A stretch of DNA of 64,000 bases from G963667975 sp963677395 (GCA_963677395.2 OY781965.2:3286001-3350000), one strand, 5' to 3'. Positions 1-10,154 are shown, counted from the stretch's first letter. Notes: generated by a model from the letters alone, not told the origin. Program-made: numbers and translations.

Positions 1-990
1 AATTTGTCGTTGTTAAAGGGTTTCATTTTGTCAAACGCAACTGAATAAATTGACAAGGGCTGTTTTTTATTAATTACCCTTATATTCTTTTGTTCTTCGT
101 CAAGTAAAATGTAATTGCTGTTTAAGGTATCGAAATACATCGGCACAGTGTAACCTAAAACATTGTAGTAACCTTTGTATGTAAATGCCCGTAATGTCTT
201 TCCATTTTGATCTATGAGTCTTGCATTTTGAATATTTGTCGTGTCGTTATGTTCTTGGATAACTAAAATAGTATTGTCATTTATTAGCTTAGTTCCGACT
301 TGCAAAAAACGTTTGTCTGAAATCTCAATATTTTTTCCATTTGATTTTAATATCTTTCTACAAGTTAATATAAAGTTCTTAGTTATCGGAATTTCTACTT
401 TCCCGTCACAGTCAGATCCACCATAATAATTATTTAGTGAATTTTCTATTAGTTCTCCCTTTTTGTTAATCATAAAAAAACATTGCCCACCAACATCACT
501 TTCTGGAACCCAAAATTCTATTGTAAAAAGGAAAGATTTGAAACTGTTTAGGTAGCCAATGAAATTTGGTAATTTTGAGTCAGATCGTGTCAAAATACCA
601 CCATCAAATATTTCTCTGAAATTGTCTTTGGTTATAGTCTTTGAGAAAACGGATTTACCTAAATTGTCGGTAAGTGAAATAGTGTAAGTTGCATTGTACC
701 CCTTGTAAACATCTTTATAGTGTTTCCCTTTGTCAATATAAATGTCTGTGTGGTAAAACAATTTTGAAGGTTCAATATTAGCTGAATATCTCAAAGTGAA
801 TTTTTGGTTGTCAATGATTAAAACTGTGTCCTTTTTCCCAAGGACTGCTTTGTTGTCAGTTGAATTACATTCATTTATAATTGTGTCGGCACTTACTGTT
901 TGATTTGAATTGTCATTTTTAGAAGTTGTCCCGTTGTTACAACTTGTCAAAATGATACCAAAAGTTAATATATAAATGAGTCTTTTCATT
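1..990 (-). CDS. Lipoprotein, 3' end outside window
   Basis: Reading leftward from the ATG at 990 there are 330 uninterrupted codons to the window edge, so the stop lies outside. The protein begins MKRLIYILTFGIILTSCN, a lipoprotein signal peptide with the lipobox cysteine at residue 17. A Ser/Thr/Asn-rich linker follows, then an extracytoplasmic region with no motif I recognise; later segments such as YYNVLGYTVPMYFDTLNSNY suggest beta-rich repeats, perhaps a propeller. The gene sits alone at the edge of an accessory region. Seen: the open frame and lipobox. Inferred: anchoring in the periplasm or outer membrane. Function unknown. Confidence 0.75.
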
Positions 991-1583
991 GTGTGCTATC
1001 GTCTGTTAAATTTCTAACTACGTTTTTGGAAAACACTCATTAGGTAACACTTATCTACAAAGTCTTTTCCTCAATATTTTCTCACCTTATCTCTTAACGT
1101 TAGCCTTGAAAATTAATGACTTCTGTATAGAGGGGATTGCTGGTAACGAGTAAATAATCGCAATTGCGTTTATTTACAATTTAGGCAAAATGCATCTGCT
1201 AATTGATGGTTTTTCGTATATTTAACCAAATCGCTCTTATTCATTTGCATCTGCTATTTTTCAGAGAGTAAAACTAATAAAGTTTTTAAACTACCTGCAA
1301 CTGAATAAAAAAATAACAAATCCCCTACCACTCTTTCACCTCACCCCGCCTCTCCTGAATTCTTTTTCACCTTCACCACCCAAAGGGTCTTCTACCTCTT
1401 CGGGGGTGCTTCTGTATTCTAACTCCTGTCTTCTAAATTTTTTCTCCAGCCCCCCAACTTCCTTATTGGTTGTATTGGGTACTAAAATAAGCGGGCAGAC
1501 AACGCGGAGTTTCAAAAACCAAAAAATAGAGTTTACACAGTTTTTTGGACAGTACCACCGGCACACGTGAATACTCCCGAATA
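991..1583. other. Non-coding stretch between lipoprotein gene and 42-bp array
   Basis: I see no credible gene here. The left part is ordinary AT-rich intergenic DNA and probably holds the promoter of the leftward lipoprotein gene. About 1320-1460 is strongly pyrimidine-rich on the plus strand. The open frames across this stretch have no start context and simply run into the repeat array. Confidence 0.5.
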
Positions 1584-2268
1584 CAAACGTACGGGACTAT
1601 TGCATGAACTTGCAATGGCATAATCCAAACGTACGGAGCTATTGCATAAACTTGCAATACCATAAACCAAACGTACGGAGCTATTGCATAAACTTGCAAT
1701 GGCATAATCCAAACGTACGGAGCTATTGCATAAACTTGCAATAGCATAATCCAAACGTACGGAGCTATTGCATGAACTTGCAATGCCATAATACAAACGT
1801 ACGGAGCTATTGCATAAACTTGCAATGGCATAATACAAACGTACGGAGCTATTGCATAAACTTGCAATGCCATAATACAAACGTACGGAGCTATTGCATG
1901 AACTTGCAATGCCACCTTGAAGCTTCAGGGTCTTATTGCATAAACTTGCAATGCCACCTTGAAGCTTCAGAGTCTTTTTGCATAAACTTGCAATGCCACC
2001 TTGAAGCTTCAGGGTCTTATTGCATAAACTTGCAATGCCACCTTGAAGCTTCAGAGTCTTTTTGCATAAACTTGCAATGCCACCTTGAAGCTTCAGAGCC
2101 TTATTGCATAAACTTGCAATGCCACCTTGAAGTTTCAGAGTCTTATTGCATAAACTTGCAGAGGCACTTTGAAGCTTCAGGGTCTTATTGCATAAACTTG
2201 CAGAGGCACTTTGAAGCTTCAGAGCCTTACTGTATGAAAGTACTAGTGCCATCCGTAAGCTTGCGGAT
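1584..2268. repeat. 42-bp tandem array with two alternating unit types
   Basis: About 16 head-to-tail 42-bp units plus one decayed unit (to about 2268). Every unit carries a constant half containing TTGCATAAACTTGCAA, in which TTGCA and TGCAA form inverted arms around six bases. The other half changes once: the first eight units have a block with the palindrome CGTACG (near 1587, 1629, 1671, 1713, 1755, 1797, 1839, 1881) and the next eight have a block with TGAAGCTTCA (near 1919 to 2213). The last unit near 2255 carries a diverged TAAGCTT form. Because 42 is divisible by three, several frames stay open on both strands, so the long ORFs here are artefacts. Units are nearly identical, so expansion is recent. 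Confidence 0.9.
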
Positions 2269-2339
2269 CAAACCTGCAACTGACCGATTGTTTTCTTTGC
2301 AGCTCATTGTTTCAATTATGCTTTCGTTGCGCTTTATTA

Positions 2340-2705
2340 TTAAATTTGGAATCCACTACCTGCAATTACTTTCCACGAATTGTTAAATAATTTCCAGACC
2401 CTTAAGTATCTGAATTTCCCTTCAATAATCTGGCCGGCATAGTTTACTTTTAAATAAATAGTAACCGCAACCATCGAAATATCTTCAATTGTCTTTATTA
2501 TCTGATCCGATGCCGACATTTCATAAACGGTCATAATCCCTGAGCGATAATTTTCAATATCCATTGCCTTCGTAATTGTCTGTCCTGTTGGAATATTAAA
2601 AATTAAATTATCGTGTAAAAGCTCATCAAGTACATCAATATTGCCTGTTTTCAATGCTTCTGAAAGTCTGTTTTCACATTCAATTATGTGCGCTTCTTGT
2701 GTCAT
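2340..2705 (-). CDS. SnoaL-like / DUF4440 (NTF2-fold) protein
   Basis: A 121-residue cytoplasmic protein. The pattern ECENRLSEALKTGNIDVLDELLHD, a middle DIENYRSGIM block and the end LFNNSWKVIAGSGFQ match the small alpha+beta NTF2-like proteins of the DUF4440/SnoaL group, whose length is usually 110-140 residues. Known for the family: a cone-shaped pocket used for varied small-molecule catalysis or binding. No substrate can be read from the sequence. It starts at an ATG at 2705 and stands alone, with about 200 bases of non-coding DNA to the next gene, as expected for a single-gene accessory insert. Confidence 0.7.
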   Translation of the reverse strand: MTQEAHIIECENRLSEALKTGNIDVLDELLHDNLIFNIPTGQTITKAMDIENYRSGIMTVYEMSASDQIIKTIEDISMVAVTIYLKVNYAGQIIEGKFRYLRVWKLFNNSWKVIAGSGFQI

Positions 2706-2910
2706 AAGTTTATTCTGTCAATTTGTTTTTGTCCGTTTTATTGAGACTGTTGTCTTATCAGAAAACAGCTAATGGTCGAGGCGATATACCGTTGGGTAAA
2801 GTAATGCTGTTGATTTGGCAATCAATACGAAACTTTACCAGCGGGAACTAAACATTCCAAACCTCTGAAACCCGCATTGGGGATGGGCGGGAGTTCAGTG
2901 TACGTGTATT

Positions 2911-3477
2911 TTATAGTTCCTTTTTTGTTAAAACAACCGACCGGCTAAAGAATACTTTGGGTCTATCTACAATATTCAATCCCATGCTCTTTAATTTATC
3001 AACCATTAATTCAAATGATTTTTTGGGGACATGAAATTTGGGTTCAACAATAAATATTAATCCATTGGGATTTAAGATTGATAACAATTCTCCAAAAAGC
3101 TTATCTTGATTTGGCACTTCATGAATCATGTAAAATGCTAAAATAAAATCAACCTTTTCAACAACCCCAATACTTTCATCTAAACATTTATGCAGTGTTA
3201 TTAACTTATCTAATTCAGTACCGCTAATTTTTTGCCGGACCTTATCAAGCATTCCCTCTTGTAAATCGGCAGCTATAACTTTCCCTGAATTATTTAGCAT
3301 CTTTGCAATTTCTATTGTAAAAACGCCAGGACCACAGCCTAAATCCAGAACCGACATCCCTTCGTTTATAAAAGGTCTTACTATTTTTTGGGGGTTCTGT
3401 AGGAATTTCCGGATTGAATTATCTAATCCGCCTGCGTTTTCAACAGAACATACCCTTGTTTTCTTCTCTTTACTCAT
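2911..3477 (-). CDS. Class I SAM-dependent methyltransferase
   Basis: 188 residues. The SAM-binding motif I is clear at about residues 43-52 (SVLDLGCGPGVF), followed by the acidic motif VIAADLQEGML at about 68-78 and FILAFYMIHEVPNQ (motif post-II/III) at about 111-124. This is the usual Rossmann-like methyltransferase of the Methyltransf_11/25 type, at the short end of the length range. Substrate unknown. It stands alone, flanked by non-coding stretches on both sides in an accessory region. Confident on fold and cofactor, not on role. Confidence 0.8.
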   Translation of the reverse strand: MSKEKKTRVCSVENAGGLDNSIRKFLQNPQKIVRPFINEGMSVLDLGCGPGVFTIEIAKMLNNSGKVIAADLQEGMLDKVRQKISGTELDKLITLHKCLDESIGVVEKVDFILAFYMIHEVPNQDKLFGELLSILNPNGLIFIVEPKFHVPKKSFELMVDKLKSMGLNIVDRPKVFFSRSVVLTKKEL

Positions 3478-3627
3478 ATTGATTATTTTAATCGTAATGT
3501 TATACTATATTTTCGTGTATTGCATAACTGCCGCAGCTATGTGTCTGTGCGGGATTACGCGGCTACGTTGTATCCCACTACCTAATTTACTACAAGCCAT
3601 TAAGCACACTACAAACCTCGCCATTGC

Positions 3628-4518
3628 TTATGCGTCGTTATTCGTGGTTTGTGCTATTTGTTTTTTTTTCAACTCAATCAATCTAAAAAAATCATCACTA
3701 TACTTGTCAAATCGCAAAACATTATGTTGTCCTTTTGGTGTCTTTATTGGTGTCTCAAAATTTGTCGCTTTTTTTATTTCTTCAATTGTAATCTTTAAGT
3801 AATCTAAGTCTTCCCATTTATTTAGATCAGCAACAATATAATTTTCATAGCAAACCAATCTAATTGATGTATCTTTTATTAAACAGCTATTTTCCTCAAT
3901 ACATCTTTCAAATTGTTTGGATTTGCAAAGAAAAATTCGCCTACATTTCCAATTATCTATTTCATGGTCGTCTGTTTGACTATGATAATATCTCACATTA
4001 TCTGAATCAAAATAAAACAAGAATTCTGGCAATGCTTGGTCATGTCTTTTCCTATAACTTTTCTGTAATTTTTTATAACGCCATTTGATTTGATGAGTTG
4101 ATGGAATCGTTGTAATTATCACATTTTGTCTATTGGGAAATCTTTGTAATGCAGAAATATAGTCTAATTTTTCCCCAACATCAAACCAGCCTTTAAGTAA
4201 GTAATTGTTATCTACTTTGGATATAAAGATTAACGTGTCACCTTTTTTAACAGCTCTCCTTGTAGTCGGTCGACAAATTCCCCAACTCGGAATGCTATCA
4301 AAGCAAGGATCATCTCCAATGTCTATAATCCTACCATTTTCAATTTGTCCATGAAATATTATAAGAAATGCTTTTTTCATACTTGGATATTTTTTAGGAC
4401 GACTCAGTATTACCGCCAACTCATTTATATACACACCTGATTTCCCGAAAAAGCGCACTATCCACCCAAACACAGGTGGCTTTATGCACTTTTTGACTCT
4501 ATTTCCATTGCTGTTCAT
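3628..4518 (-). CDS. Hypothetical protein, possible Nmad2-like / PUA-like domain
   Basis: About 296 residues from the ATG at 4518; a GTG at 4533 is an alternative start. After about 45 residues the segment GICRPTTRRAVKKGDTLIFISK followed by NNYLLKGWFDVGEKL resembles the Nmad2 nucleotide-modification-associated domain, in which a C-[KR]-P-x-[IT]-R-x-[AS]-x-x-GD block is followed by a strand-rich YLVYAMKV block. The C-terminal half is charged and unrecognised. If the match is right, the protein could read or help make modified DNA bases (inference). No phage or restriction genes adjoin it. Convincing as a gene, weak on family. Confidence 0.45.
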   Translation of the reverse strand: MNSNGNRVKKCIKPPVFGWIVRFFGKSGVYINELAVILSRPKKYPSMKKAFLIIFHGQIENGRIIDIGDDPCFDSIPSWGICRPTTRRAVKKGDTLIFISKVDNNYLLKGWFDVGEKLDYISALQRFPNRQNVIITTIPSTHQIKWRYKKLQKSYRKRHDQALPEFLFYFDSDNVRYYHSQTDDHEIDNWKCRRIFLCKSKQFERCIEENSCLIKDTSIRLVCYENYIVADLNKWEDLDYLKITIEEIKKATNFETPIKTPKGQHNVLRFDKYSDDFFRLIELKKKQIAQTTNNDA

Positions 4519-4817
4519 CTTCCGGATTATCACCTTATGTTAATGCAACAGGAACAGAATCATTGTCAAAGCTAACTATTTTTTCAATATCCTTAAAAAA
4601 ATCAAGCAGTCAGTTTGCAAGAGCCAAATAAATAGTTCGCAAAAAGTTCAACGCACATTTTTTGGTGCTTTTTCCTAAACGCAGAGTAAATAGTTGCATT
4701 TTAGCAAAGCTCATTGCAATAAATACAAAAGCATCCACACTATCACGCAACATTTTTTGTTATATTTGTTTTTGAATTATGCGTTAAAATTTCTTCATTT
4801 TCCAACCTTTTTCAACA

Positions 4818-5699
4818 ATGAAATTCAAAGCTTTTTTGTCAATCCTGATATTAACCTTATATTCTGTTAAGGCTCTCAGCCAGTTTATTGTAGCCGGAAC
4901 CCACGATGCAAATGAGTACTATTATAATATTATTCCCGACAAAATACTTTCAATTTCTTCGACAATTAGTGGCAGTGACTCTTTGTATCTGGATGTAAAC
5001 AACGATAATATTTTGGATTTTAAGTTCTATCTGGAAGTAAATATATTAAGCAAGTTTCATCATTATGAGTCATGCACACTGATTCCATTAAATCATAACC
5101 AGATTGCAATTTCGGGGTATGACTCCTGCTATGCAAATTATCCCGCCGGAGAATTTATTTATCGCTTACCAATGCTCAATGCGTTTAATCCGGGCGATAC
5201 AATAAATCCAAATTCGATGTGGTGTGATACAACCGGATATCTGGCATTCAAAAACTACGCTGCATATATCCCTAATGGGCAAGGTTATAGTTGCAACGGA
5301 AATGCGGCGTTTTTAGCTTCAAACTACATCGGTTTGAAAGTTTTCATTCCCAATGACACAATTTTTGGATGGATTAAAATCAGTAATATAAGCTCAACTT
5401 CCGTAAATATAGAAGAATATGCCTGTAATCTTTATTCTGCCTGCATCAATAACAATATAACCAATACATACTCAATATATCCAAATCCTTCAAACGGCAA
5501 ATTCACCCTATTAAACCGCTCATCCTTCAATAAAAATCAATCCATAAAAATCTATAATACAACTGGCAAATTAATATATAGCCAGAAACATCCAACCGAA
5601 CAATTACTCATAGATTTAAGCAGCCAGCCAAAAGGAGTCTATATACTTTTTAACGAATCTGACAATCAAATAGTTTGTAAAAAAATCATCCTTAAATAA
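4818..5699 (+). CDS. Secreted protein with type IX secretion sorting domain
   Basis: 293 residues with a signal peptide (MKFKAFLSILILTLYSVKALS). The last ~75 residues match the type A T9SS C-terminal sorting domain: YSIYPNPSNGKFTL, then SIKIYNTTGKLIY, then LSSQPKGVYIL and a basic KKIILK end. Known: this domain directs passage through the type IX outer-membrane translocon and is normally cleaved. The middle, about 170 residues, has several cysteines and no family I recognise. It agrees with the gldF, gldG and gldH genes in the same window. Its neighbour on the right is convergent. Confidence 0.85.
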   Translation: MKFKAFLSILILTLYSVKALSQFIVAGTHDANEYYYNIIPDKILSISSTISGSDSLYLDVNNDNILDFKFYLEVNILSKFHHYESCTLIPLNHNQIAISGYDSCYANYPAGEFIYRLPMLNAFNPGDTINPNSMWCDTTGYLAFKNYAAYIPNGQGYSCNGNAAFLASNYIGLKVFIPNDTIFGWIKISNISSTSVNIEEYACNLYSACINNNITNTYSIYPNPSNGKFTLLNRSSFNKNQSIKIYNTTGKLIYSQKHPTEQLLIDLSSQPKGVYILFNESDNQIVCKKIILK

Positions 5700-5789
5700 A
5701 CCATCTGATAAACTCAACTTCCATAAATCAAAAGAGCCTGACCCGCTTTACGCGAATCAGACCCTTTAACTCACATCCCCAACTAAACC

Positions 5790-6998
5790 TTAGTTTCTTT
5801 TGATAATCTTTAATCCTCCTTCTTGTCCTTTGGCTACAAACAGATAGGTTCCGTCAGAGGTAACATAGTTTGCGCTTCCCGGATAAGCAGGATCATCCCA
5901 AACACCCACTATATTCAGGATGTTCCCACTCTGAGGATATTCGGCAAATGCAACGCCATCGGCACCATTTGCCATATAAACATAATTATTGTCAGCACTT
6001 ACGGCATTGGTATTGCCAAGGGTAAGCATATTCAACGGCGACTTAAATACCATTTGTCCGCTTACTACATTATACGCTTCCATTCCGTACATTCCTTTGG
6101 AAACATAACAAACATTATCACCTGTTTTCATAAATATGGTTGATTTTCCAGAATATACATATTGAGGTTCTACATTTTGGTGTTTAATCTCTCCGACAGG
6201 AATTACCTTTTCCGAATTTTCATCGGATAATCCAATCTTATAAACATGCAGATTTGAATTCACCCCCGATTCGAGGGTTAGTTGTGTATTACCATTTGAC
6301 CGGCCATTTGCGGCAGCATAAATTGCACCATTGTATAAATCGCTGGCTACAAAGTCCAGATTTGATTTTTTCAAACAATAGGTTCCACCATTTGTACTTC
6401 CTGTCGAAACATAGAGCCAGTTTCCACCCTGAATAATCCCGTTTGCCGAAGCAGCGTTTCCAACTTTCGTTGGAATACAATTATTCGCACCATTTACAAC
6501 TGCACCGTTGGCTCCATTCAGTTGTACCGGAATCACAACAGCTCCCAGCTTTTTTGAGGAACCTGCCAAATACAACACATTGCCCGAAAGATCGCTTGCA
6601 TTCAGATCAATGCTGCTAAATGTAACTTGTGAAATAAGGACAAGAGTTGTCGGGTTTGATAAATTCAACACGTTCAAAGCTCCTTTATATCCTTCTCCTC
6701 TTTCGGCATAGGTAACATAAGCTTTGTTATTTTTCACAAAAACACTGGTCGCACTAAGCCTTACCCCTCCCACTACCGGACTTTGCACAGACGCAATTAA
6801 CGAAAAAGGTGCCACTACTTTTGCGCCTTTAAAATTGATGGGTTCATTGATCAGCTGTATAGAACCATTAAGCAATGCCTCATCATTTACAATGCTGTAT
6901 TCCTGATTACCGGCAACATTCTCAGGCTCTTCTGCCTTTTCACATGCTGAAAACAACATTGTAAAAAGGATGGCCGAAAGAAATAGTTTTGCTTTCAT
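5790..6998 (-). CDS. Lipoprotein with LVIVD-like propeller repeats
   Basis: I place the start at the ATG at 6998, which gives MKAKLFLSAILFTMLFSACEK, a clean lipoprotein signal. An upstream in-frame start at 7064 would put 22 non-signal residues in front. The mature part has repeated blocks such as NKAYVTYAERGEGYKGALNVLNL, NYVYMANGADGVAFAEY and TYLFVAKGQEGGLKIIKRN, typical of LVIVD/YncE-like beta-propeller repeats. Known: such proteins are surface or periplasmic, usually without known ligand. It is convergent with the T9SS protein on its left and divergent from the antiporter on its right. Confidence 0.75.
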   Translation of the reverse strand: MKAKLFLSAILFTMLFSACEKAEEPENVAGNQEYSIVNDEALLNGSIQLINEPINFKGAKVVAPFSLIASVQSPVVGGVRLSATSVFVKNNKAYVTYAERGEGYKGALNVLNLSNPTTLVLISQVTFSSIDLNASDLSGNVLYLAGSSKKLGAVVIPVQLNGANGAVVNGANNCIPTKVGNAASANGIIQGGNWLYVSTGSTNGGTYCLKKSNLDFVASDLYNGAIYAAANGRSNGNTQLTLESGVNSNLHVYKIGLSDENSEKVIPVGEIKHQNVEPQYVYSGKSTIFMKTGDNVCYVSKGMYGMEAYNVVSGQMVFKSPLNMLTLGNTNAVSADNNYVYMANGADGVAFAEYPQSGNILNIVGVWDDPAYPGSANYVTSDGTYLFVAKGQEGGLKIIKRN

Positions 6999-7242
6999 TG
7001 TTTGCTTTTTTACAAAAGCACCAAATACTATACCATCAACCATAAACACATGTATTGCTGACATTTACACAAAACAGGAATAAATAACAATTGTCCGTCT
7101 GCCTTATAGCCGATTCCAAAAAGGGACAAACATGCTCTTTGATCACATTTTTAAAACGATTCCTGAATCAAATTGATTCTGATCCAAAAAAGCTCCCGAT
7201 ATTTGCACAATAATTCAATACGAAATCATTAATCTTATAACT

Positions 7243-8472
7243 ATGTTCGCTCCAACACTTCTTATGATTTCGAAGCCTGTTCCATTTGTGGTAACCTTAC
7301 TTCTGTTGCTTTTACTTGCAAAAGTGCTTGGCGAAATCATGGAGCAACTACGACAACCGGCAATGATTGGTGAAGTTCTGGCCGGGATAATTCTCGGTCC
7401 AACGTTGCTTGGGTTTGTAAACACCTCCGAAGAGCTGAAAGTTATTTCCGATCTGGGTGTTTTTCTCCTTGTAATCATGGCAGGAATGGAAATCGACATT
7501 GAATCAATCCGTGAATCAATCAGAGGAAAGAACTTCTGGATTGCATTGCTGGGCTTTTTGGTTCCGTTTACCAGCGGAATCACCATTGGGTTACTGTTCA
7601 ATCTGAACATGATGCTTACGGTATTTCTTGGACTATGCATCTCTATTACAGCACTTCCGGTAAGTATTCGCATATTGATTGATCTCGGAAAACTGAATAC
7701 GGATGTTGGTCAGAAAATTATCTCAGCCGCCATTTTCAACGATATTGTCTCTTTACTGATTTTAGGGGTAATTCTTGATATTAAAGACGGTGCAGGAAAC
7801 TATGCCGATTTAAGCTTATCCGTTTTACTTACAGTTGTAAAACTTATAGTTTTCACAGCGTTAATCATTTTTATTTATCGGTTTTTGCAACGGGCTAAAA
7901 ATAAAATGGAGTTTATTACTCAGCGCATCGACTTTGTAACCAACTACTTAAAAGGTAAAGAATCCTTATTTGCAATGGTGATTGTTTTTGTGCTTGCCTT
8001 TGCCAGCATTACAGAAATTGTAGGTTTGCATTTTGTAATCGGAGCATTTTTCGGAGGAATGCTTTTAACCTCTGAAATGCTTGGACGTGATAAATATCTG
8101 GGAGTGCAAAAATCAATATCCGGAATCACAATGGGATTTTTAGCTCCGGTATTCTTTGCAAATATGGGTGTTCATTTTAACCTCTTTGAAATAAACAACA
8201 TTAGTTTATTGCTTATCATATTGCTCTTTTCATTTATCAGTAAAATTCTGGGGGGATATTTGGGAGGATCACTGGCAGGAATGGGACGTCGTAAATCCCT
8301 CACGTTAGGAATAGGGTTAAATGCCAGAGGAATTATGGAGCTTGTGATTGCAAATATTGCATTACAAAACGGATTTATCGATATCTCTATGTTTTCGATT
8401 CTGGTGCTGATGGGAATAACAACTACTGTAATTACGCCGATTCTCTTAAAACGACCAGAGATGAGCTTTTAA
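7243..8472 (+). CDS. CPA2-family cation:proton antiporter
   Basis: 409 residues, about 12-13 hydrophobic segments. The N-terminal GEVLAGIILGPTLLGF motif, ISDLGVFLLVIMAGMEID and a late GLNARGIMELVIANIAL helix are hallmarks of the monovalent cation:proton antiporter-2 / Na_H_Exchanger family. There is no C-terminal TrkA-N (RCK) domain: the protein stops just after the membrane part, so it is the short form rather than a KefB/KefC type. The expected activity is Na+ or K+ exchange for protons across the inner membrane. It precedes a K+ and phosphate uptake operon but is separated from it by 250 bases. Confidence 0.85.
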   Translation: MFAPTLLMISKPVPFVVTLLLLLLLAKVLGEIMEQLRQPAMIGEVLAGIILGPTLLGFVNTSEELKVISDLGVFLLVIMAGMEIDIESIRESIRGKNFWIALLGFLVPFTSGITIGLLFNLNMMLTVFLGLCISITALPVSIRILIDLGKLNTDVGQKIISAAIFNDIVSLLILGVILDIKDGAGNYADLSLSVLLTVVKLIVFTALIIFIYRFLQRAKNKMEFITQRIDFVTNYLKGKESLFAMVIVFVLAFASITEIVGLHFVIGAFFGGMLLTSEMLGRDKYLGVQKSISGITMGFLAPVFFANMGVHFNLFEINNISLLLIILLFSFISKILGGYLGGSLAGMGRRKSLTLGIGLNARGIMELVIANIALQNGFIDISMFSILVLMGITTTVITPILLKRPEMSF

Positions 8473-8680
8473 GTCTTATTTCTGCTATTGTTTACGCATT
8501 TTCTACAGGTATTTGTGCTCCATTTCAGGTATTCAGCTTCAGAAAACCCAATATTAAGTTTGTGTTAAGTTTATCGACGTAAAAAAAAATTACAAATTCA
8601 TTTTCAGCACTTAAGAGTGCATGGAAAAATGATTATTTTTGGGTTAATAAATCCCTGAATGGCAGAAAAAGGAAAAACTA

Positions 8681-8688
8681 TATTTTTG
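8681..8688 (+). promoter_or_regulatory. -7 box of a Bacteroidota promoter upstream of pit
   Basis: TATTTTTG matches the TAnnTTTG -7 consensus exactly, 34 bases before the ATG of the phosphate transporter. I see no good TTTG at the usual -33 spacing. Likely start of the pit-dedA-kup transcript. Confidence 0.45.
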
Positions 8689-8722
8689 CCACCAGTTTTA
8701 TTGTATTCTAATACTGCGATAT

Positions 8723-10138
8723 ATGTTTGGATTACCTTTCGAAATTAGCATTTTGCTCATTTTATGTATTATTGCTGTAATGGCATTTGAATTCATAAAC
8801 GGGTTTCACGATACCGCCAATGCTGTAGCAACCGTAATTTATACCAATTCATTAAAACCTACCCATGCGGTAATCTGGTCCGGAATCTGGAATTTCATCG
8901 GAGTGAACGTAGGAGGTATTGCCGTAGCAATGGGGATCGTAAATCTGCTTCCCACCGAAGTTTTGGTCGATCAGAATATGGCTCACAGTATCTCGATGAT
9001 ATTAGCCTTAGTACTAACCGCGATCATCTGGAACTTAGGAACCTGGTATTTTGGAATCCCTTGTTCAAGTTCGCATACATTAATCGGTTCAATTTTTGGC
9101 GTTGGGATTGCATACATGCTAATCCCCGGCAACCACGATATCGCTTTAAACTGGAACAAAGTAAAAGATATCGGATTATCGTTATTAATTTCACCCGTCT
9201 TTGGATTTGGATTGGCATTGTTGTTAATGATGCTTTTGAAAAAGACTGTTAAGAACAAAAAGATATTTGACGAACCTTCAAAAAAGAAGGCTCCTCCAAT
9301 GTGGATTCGTGCAATCCTTGTTCTCACCTGTACCAGCGTAAGTTTTTCACATGGTTCGAATGACGGACAAAAAGGTGTTGGCTTATTTATGTTGATTTTA
9401 ATTGGCATCGTTCCCGCATATTTTGCAATCAATACAAACTCAAGTCCCCAAAAACTGATGGGTGATGTACAATATGTAGAAAGGTACATAGACAAAATTG
9501 ACCTTAAAACTGTTAGTTACGTAAAGCAATCAACATTAGGCGTAATTCGTCATCAGATTGATACGATGAAAATGGTTTTAACAAACACACCAACCTTTAA
9601 ACATCTGAAAGACAAGCGAACCTTTGAACTTCGTAAAGACATCATTCTGATATGTAAAGAAACCGATAATATATTAAAAACTGAATTTGGTGAACCAAAA
9701 ATCAACCTTACAGATAAAGAAAAGGAAAATTTAAAGAGTAGTTTAAAAAATCTGAAAGACTATACAGAATATGCACCTAAGTGGGTGATATTATTAATAT
9801 CTTTGTCGCTTGGTTTAGGCACCATGGTCGGTTGGAAACGAATTGTTGTTACAATTGGCGAAAAGATAGGCAAATCACACCTTACTTACTCGCAGGGAGC
9901 CAGTGCCGAAATTATTGCAGCAAGCACCATCGGAGTTTCAACCTGGTTAGGATTACCAGTTAGTACAACTCATGTATTATCATCGGGTGTTGCAGGTGCA
10001 ATGGTTTCTGGCAAAGGGTTGAAAAATCTCCGTAAAGGCACTGTGAGAAGCATTGCGATTGCGTGGATAATTACGCTTCCGATTACAATTGTTCTTTCAG
10101 GAGGATTATTCCTTCTCTTCCGCTGGATCTGGGCCTAG
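8723..10138 (+). CDS. pit: Inorganic phosphate transporter, PiT family
   Basis: 471 residues in the inner membrane. The two inverted PiT signature halves are visible: FEFINGFHDTANAVATVIYT near residue 22 and VSFSHGSNDGQKGVGLFMLI near 205. The SSSHTLIG motif near 113 is mirrored by PVSTTHVLSSG near 412. A hydrophilic loop of about 100 residues (roughly 235-345) separates the halves, as is common in Bacteroidota PiT proteins. Known: symport of phosphate or a metal-phosphate complex with H+ or Na+. The dedA start lies 16 bases after its stop, suggesting an operon. Confidence 0.92.
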   Translation: MFGLPFEISILLILCIIAVMAFEFINGFHDTANAVATVIYTNSLKPTHAVIWSGIWNFIGVNVGGIAVAMGIVNLLPTEVLVDQNMAHSISMILALVLTAIIWNLGTWYFGIPCSSSHTLIGSIFGVGIAYMLIPGNHDIALNWNKVKDIGLSLLISPVFGFGLALLLMMLLKKTVKNKKIFDEPSKKKAPPMWIRAILVLTCTSVSFSHGSNDGQKGVGLFMLILIGIVPAYFAINTNSSPQKLMGDVQYVERYIDKIDLKTVSYVKQSTLGVIRHQIDTMKMVLTNTPTFKHLKDKRTFELRKDIILICKETDNILKTEFGEPKINLTDKEKENLKSSLKNLKDYTEYAPKWVILLISLSLGLGTMVGWKRIVVTIGEKIGKSHLTYSQGASAEIIAASTIGVSTWLGLPVSTTHVLSSGVAGAMVSGKGLKNLRKGTVRSIAIAWIITLPITIVLSGGLFLLFRWIWA

Positions 10139-10154
10139 TGAACAAACATCACTT

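Noticed and set aside
1584..2268. CRISPR array
   Set aside because: Units are contiguous 42-bp repeats with no unique spacers, and no cas genes are near.
1463..2386. Long ORFs on both strands across the 42-bp array
   Set aside because: A 42-bp unit keeps several frames open by arithmetic. The translations are pure repeats and overlap each other on both strands.
3479..3802. A 107-residue plus-strand ORF
   Set aside because: It overlaps the better-supported minus-strand gene at 3628-4518 and its composition looks like an antisense shadow.
5731..5770. Terminator between the T9SS protein and the convergent lipoprotein gene
   Set aside because: Only two short stems with an internal mismatch can be drawn, and there is no T run; too weak to list.
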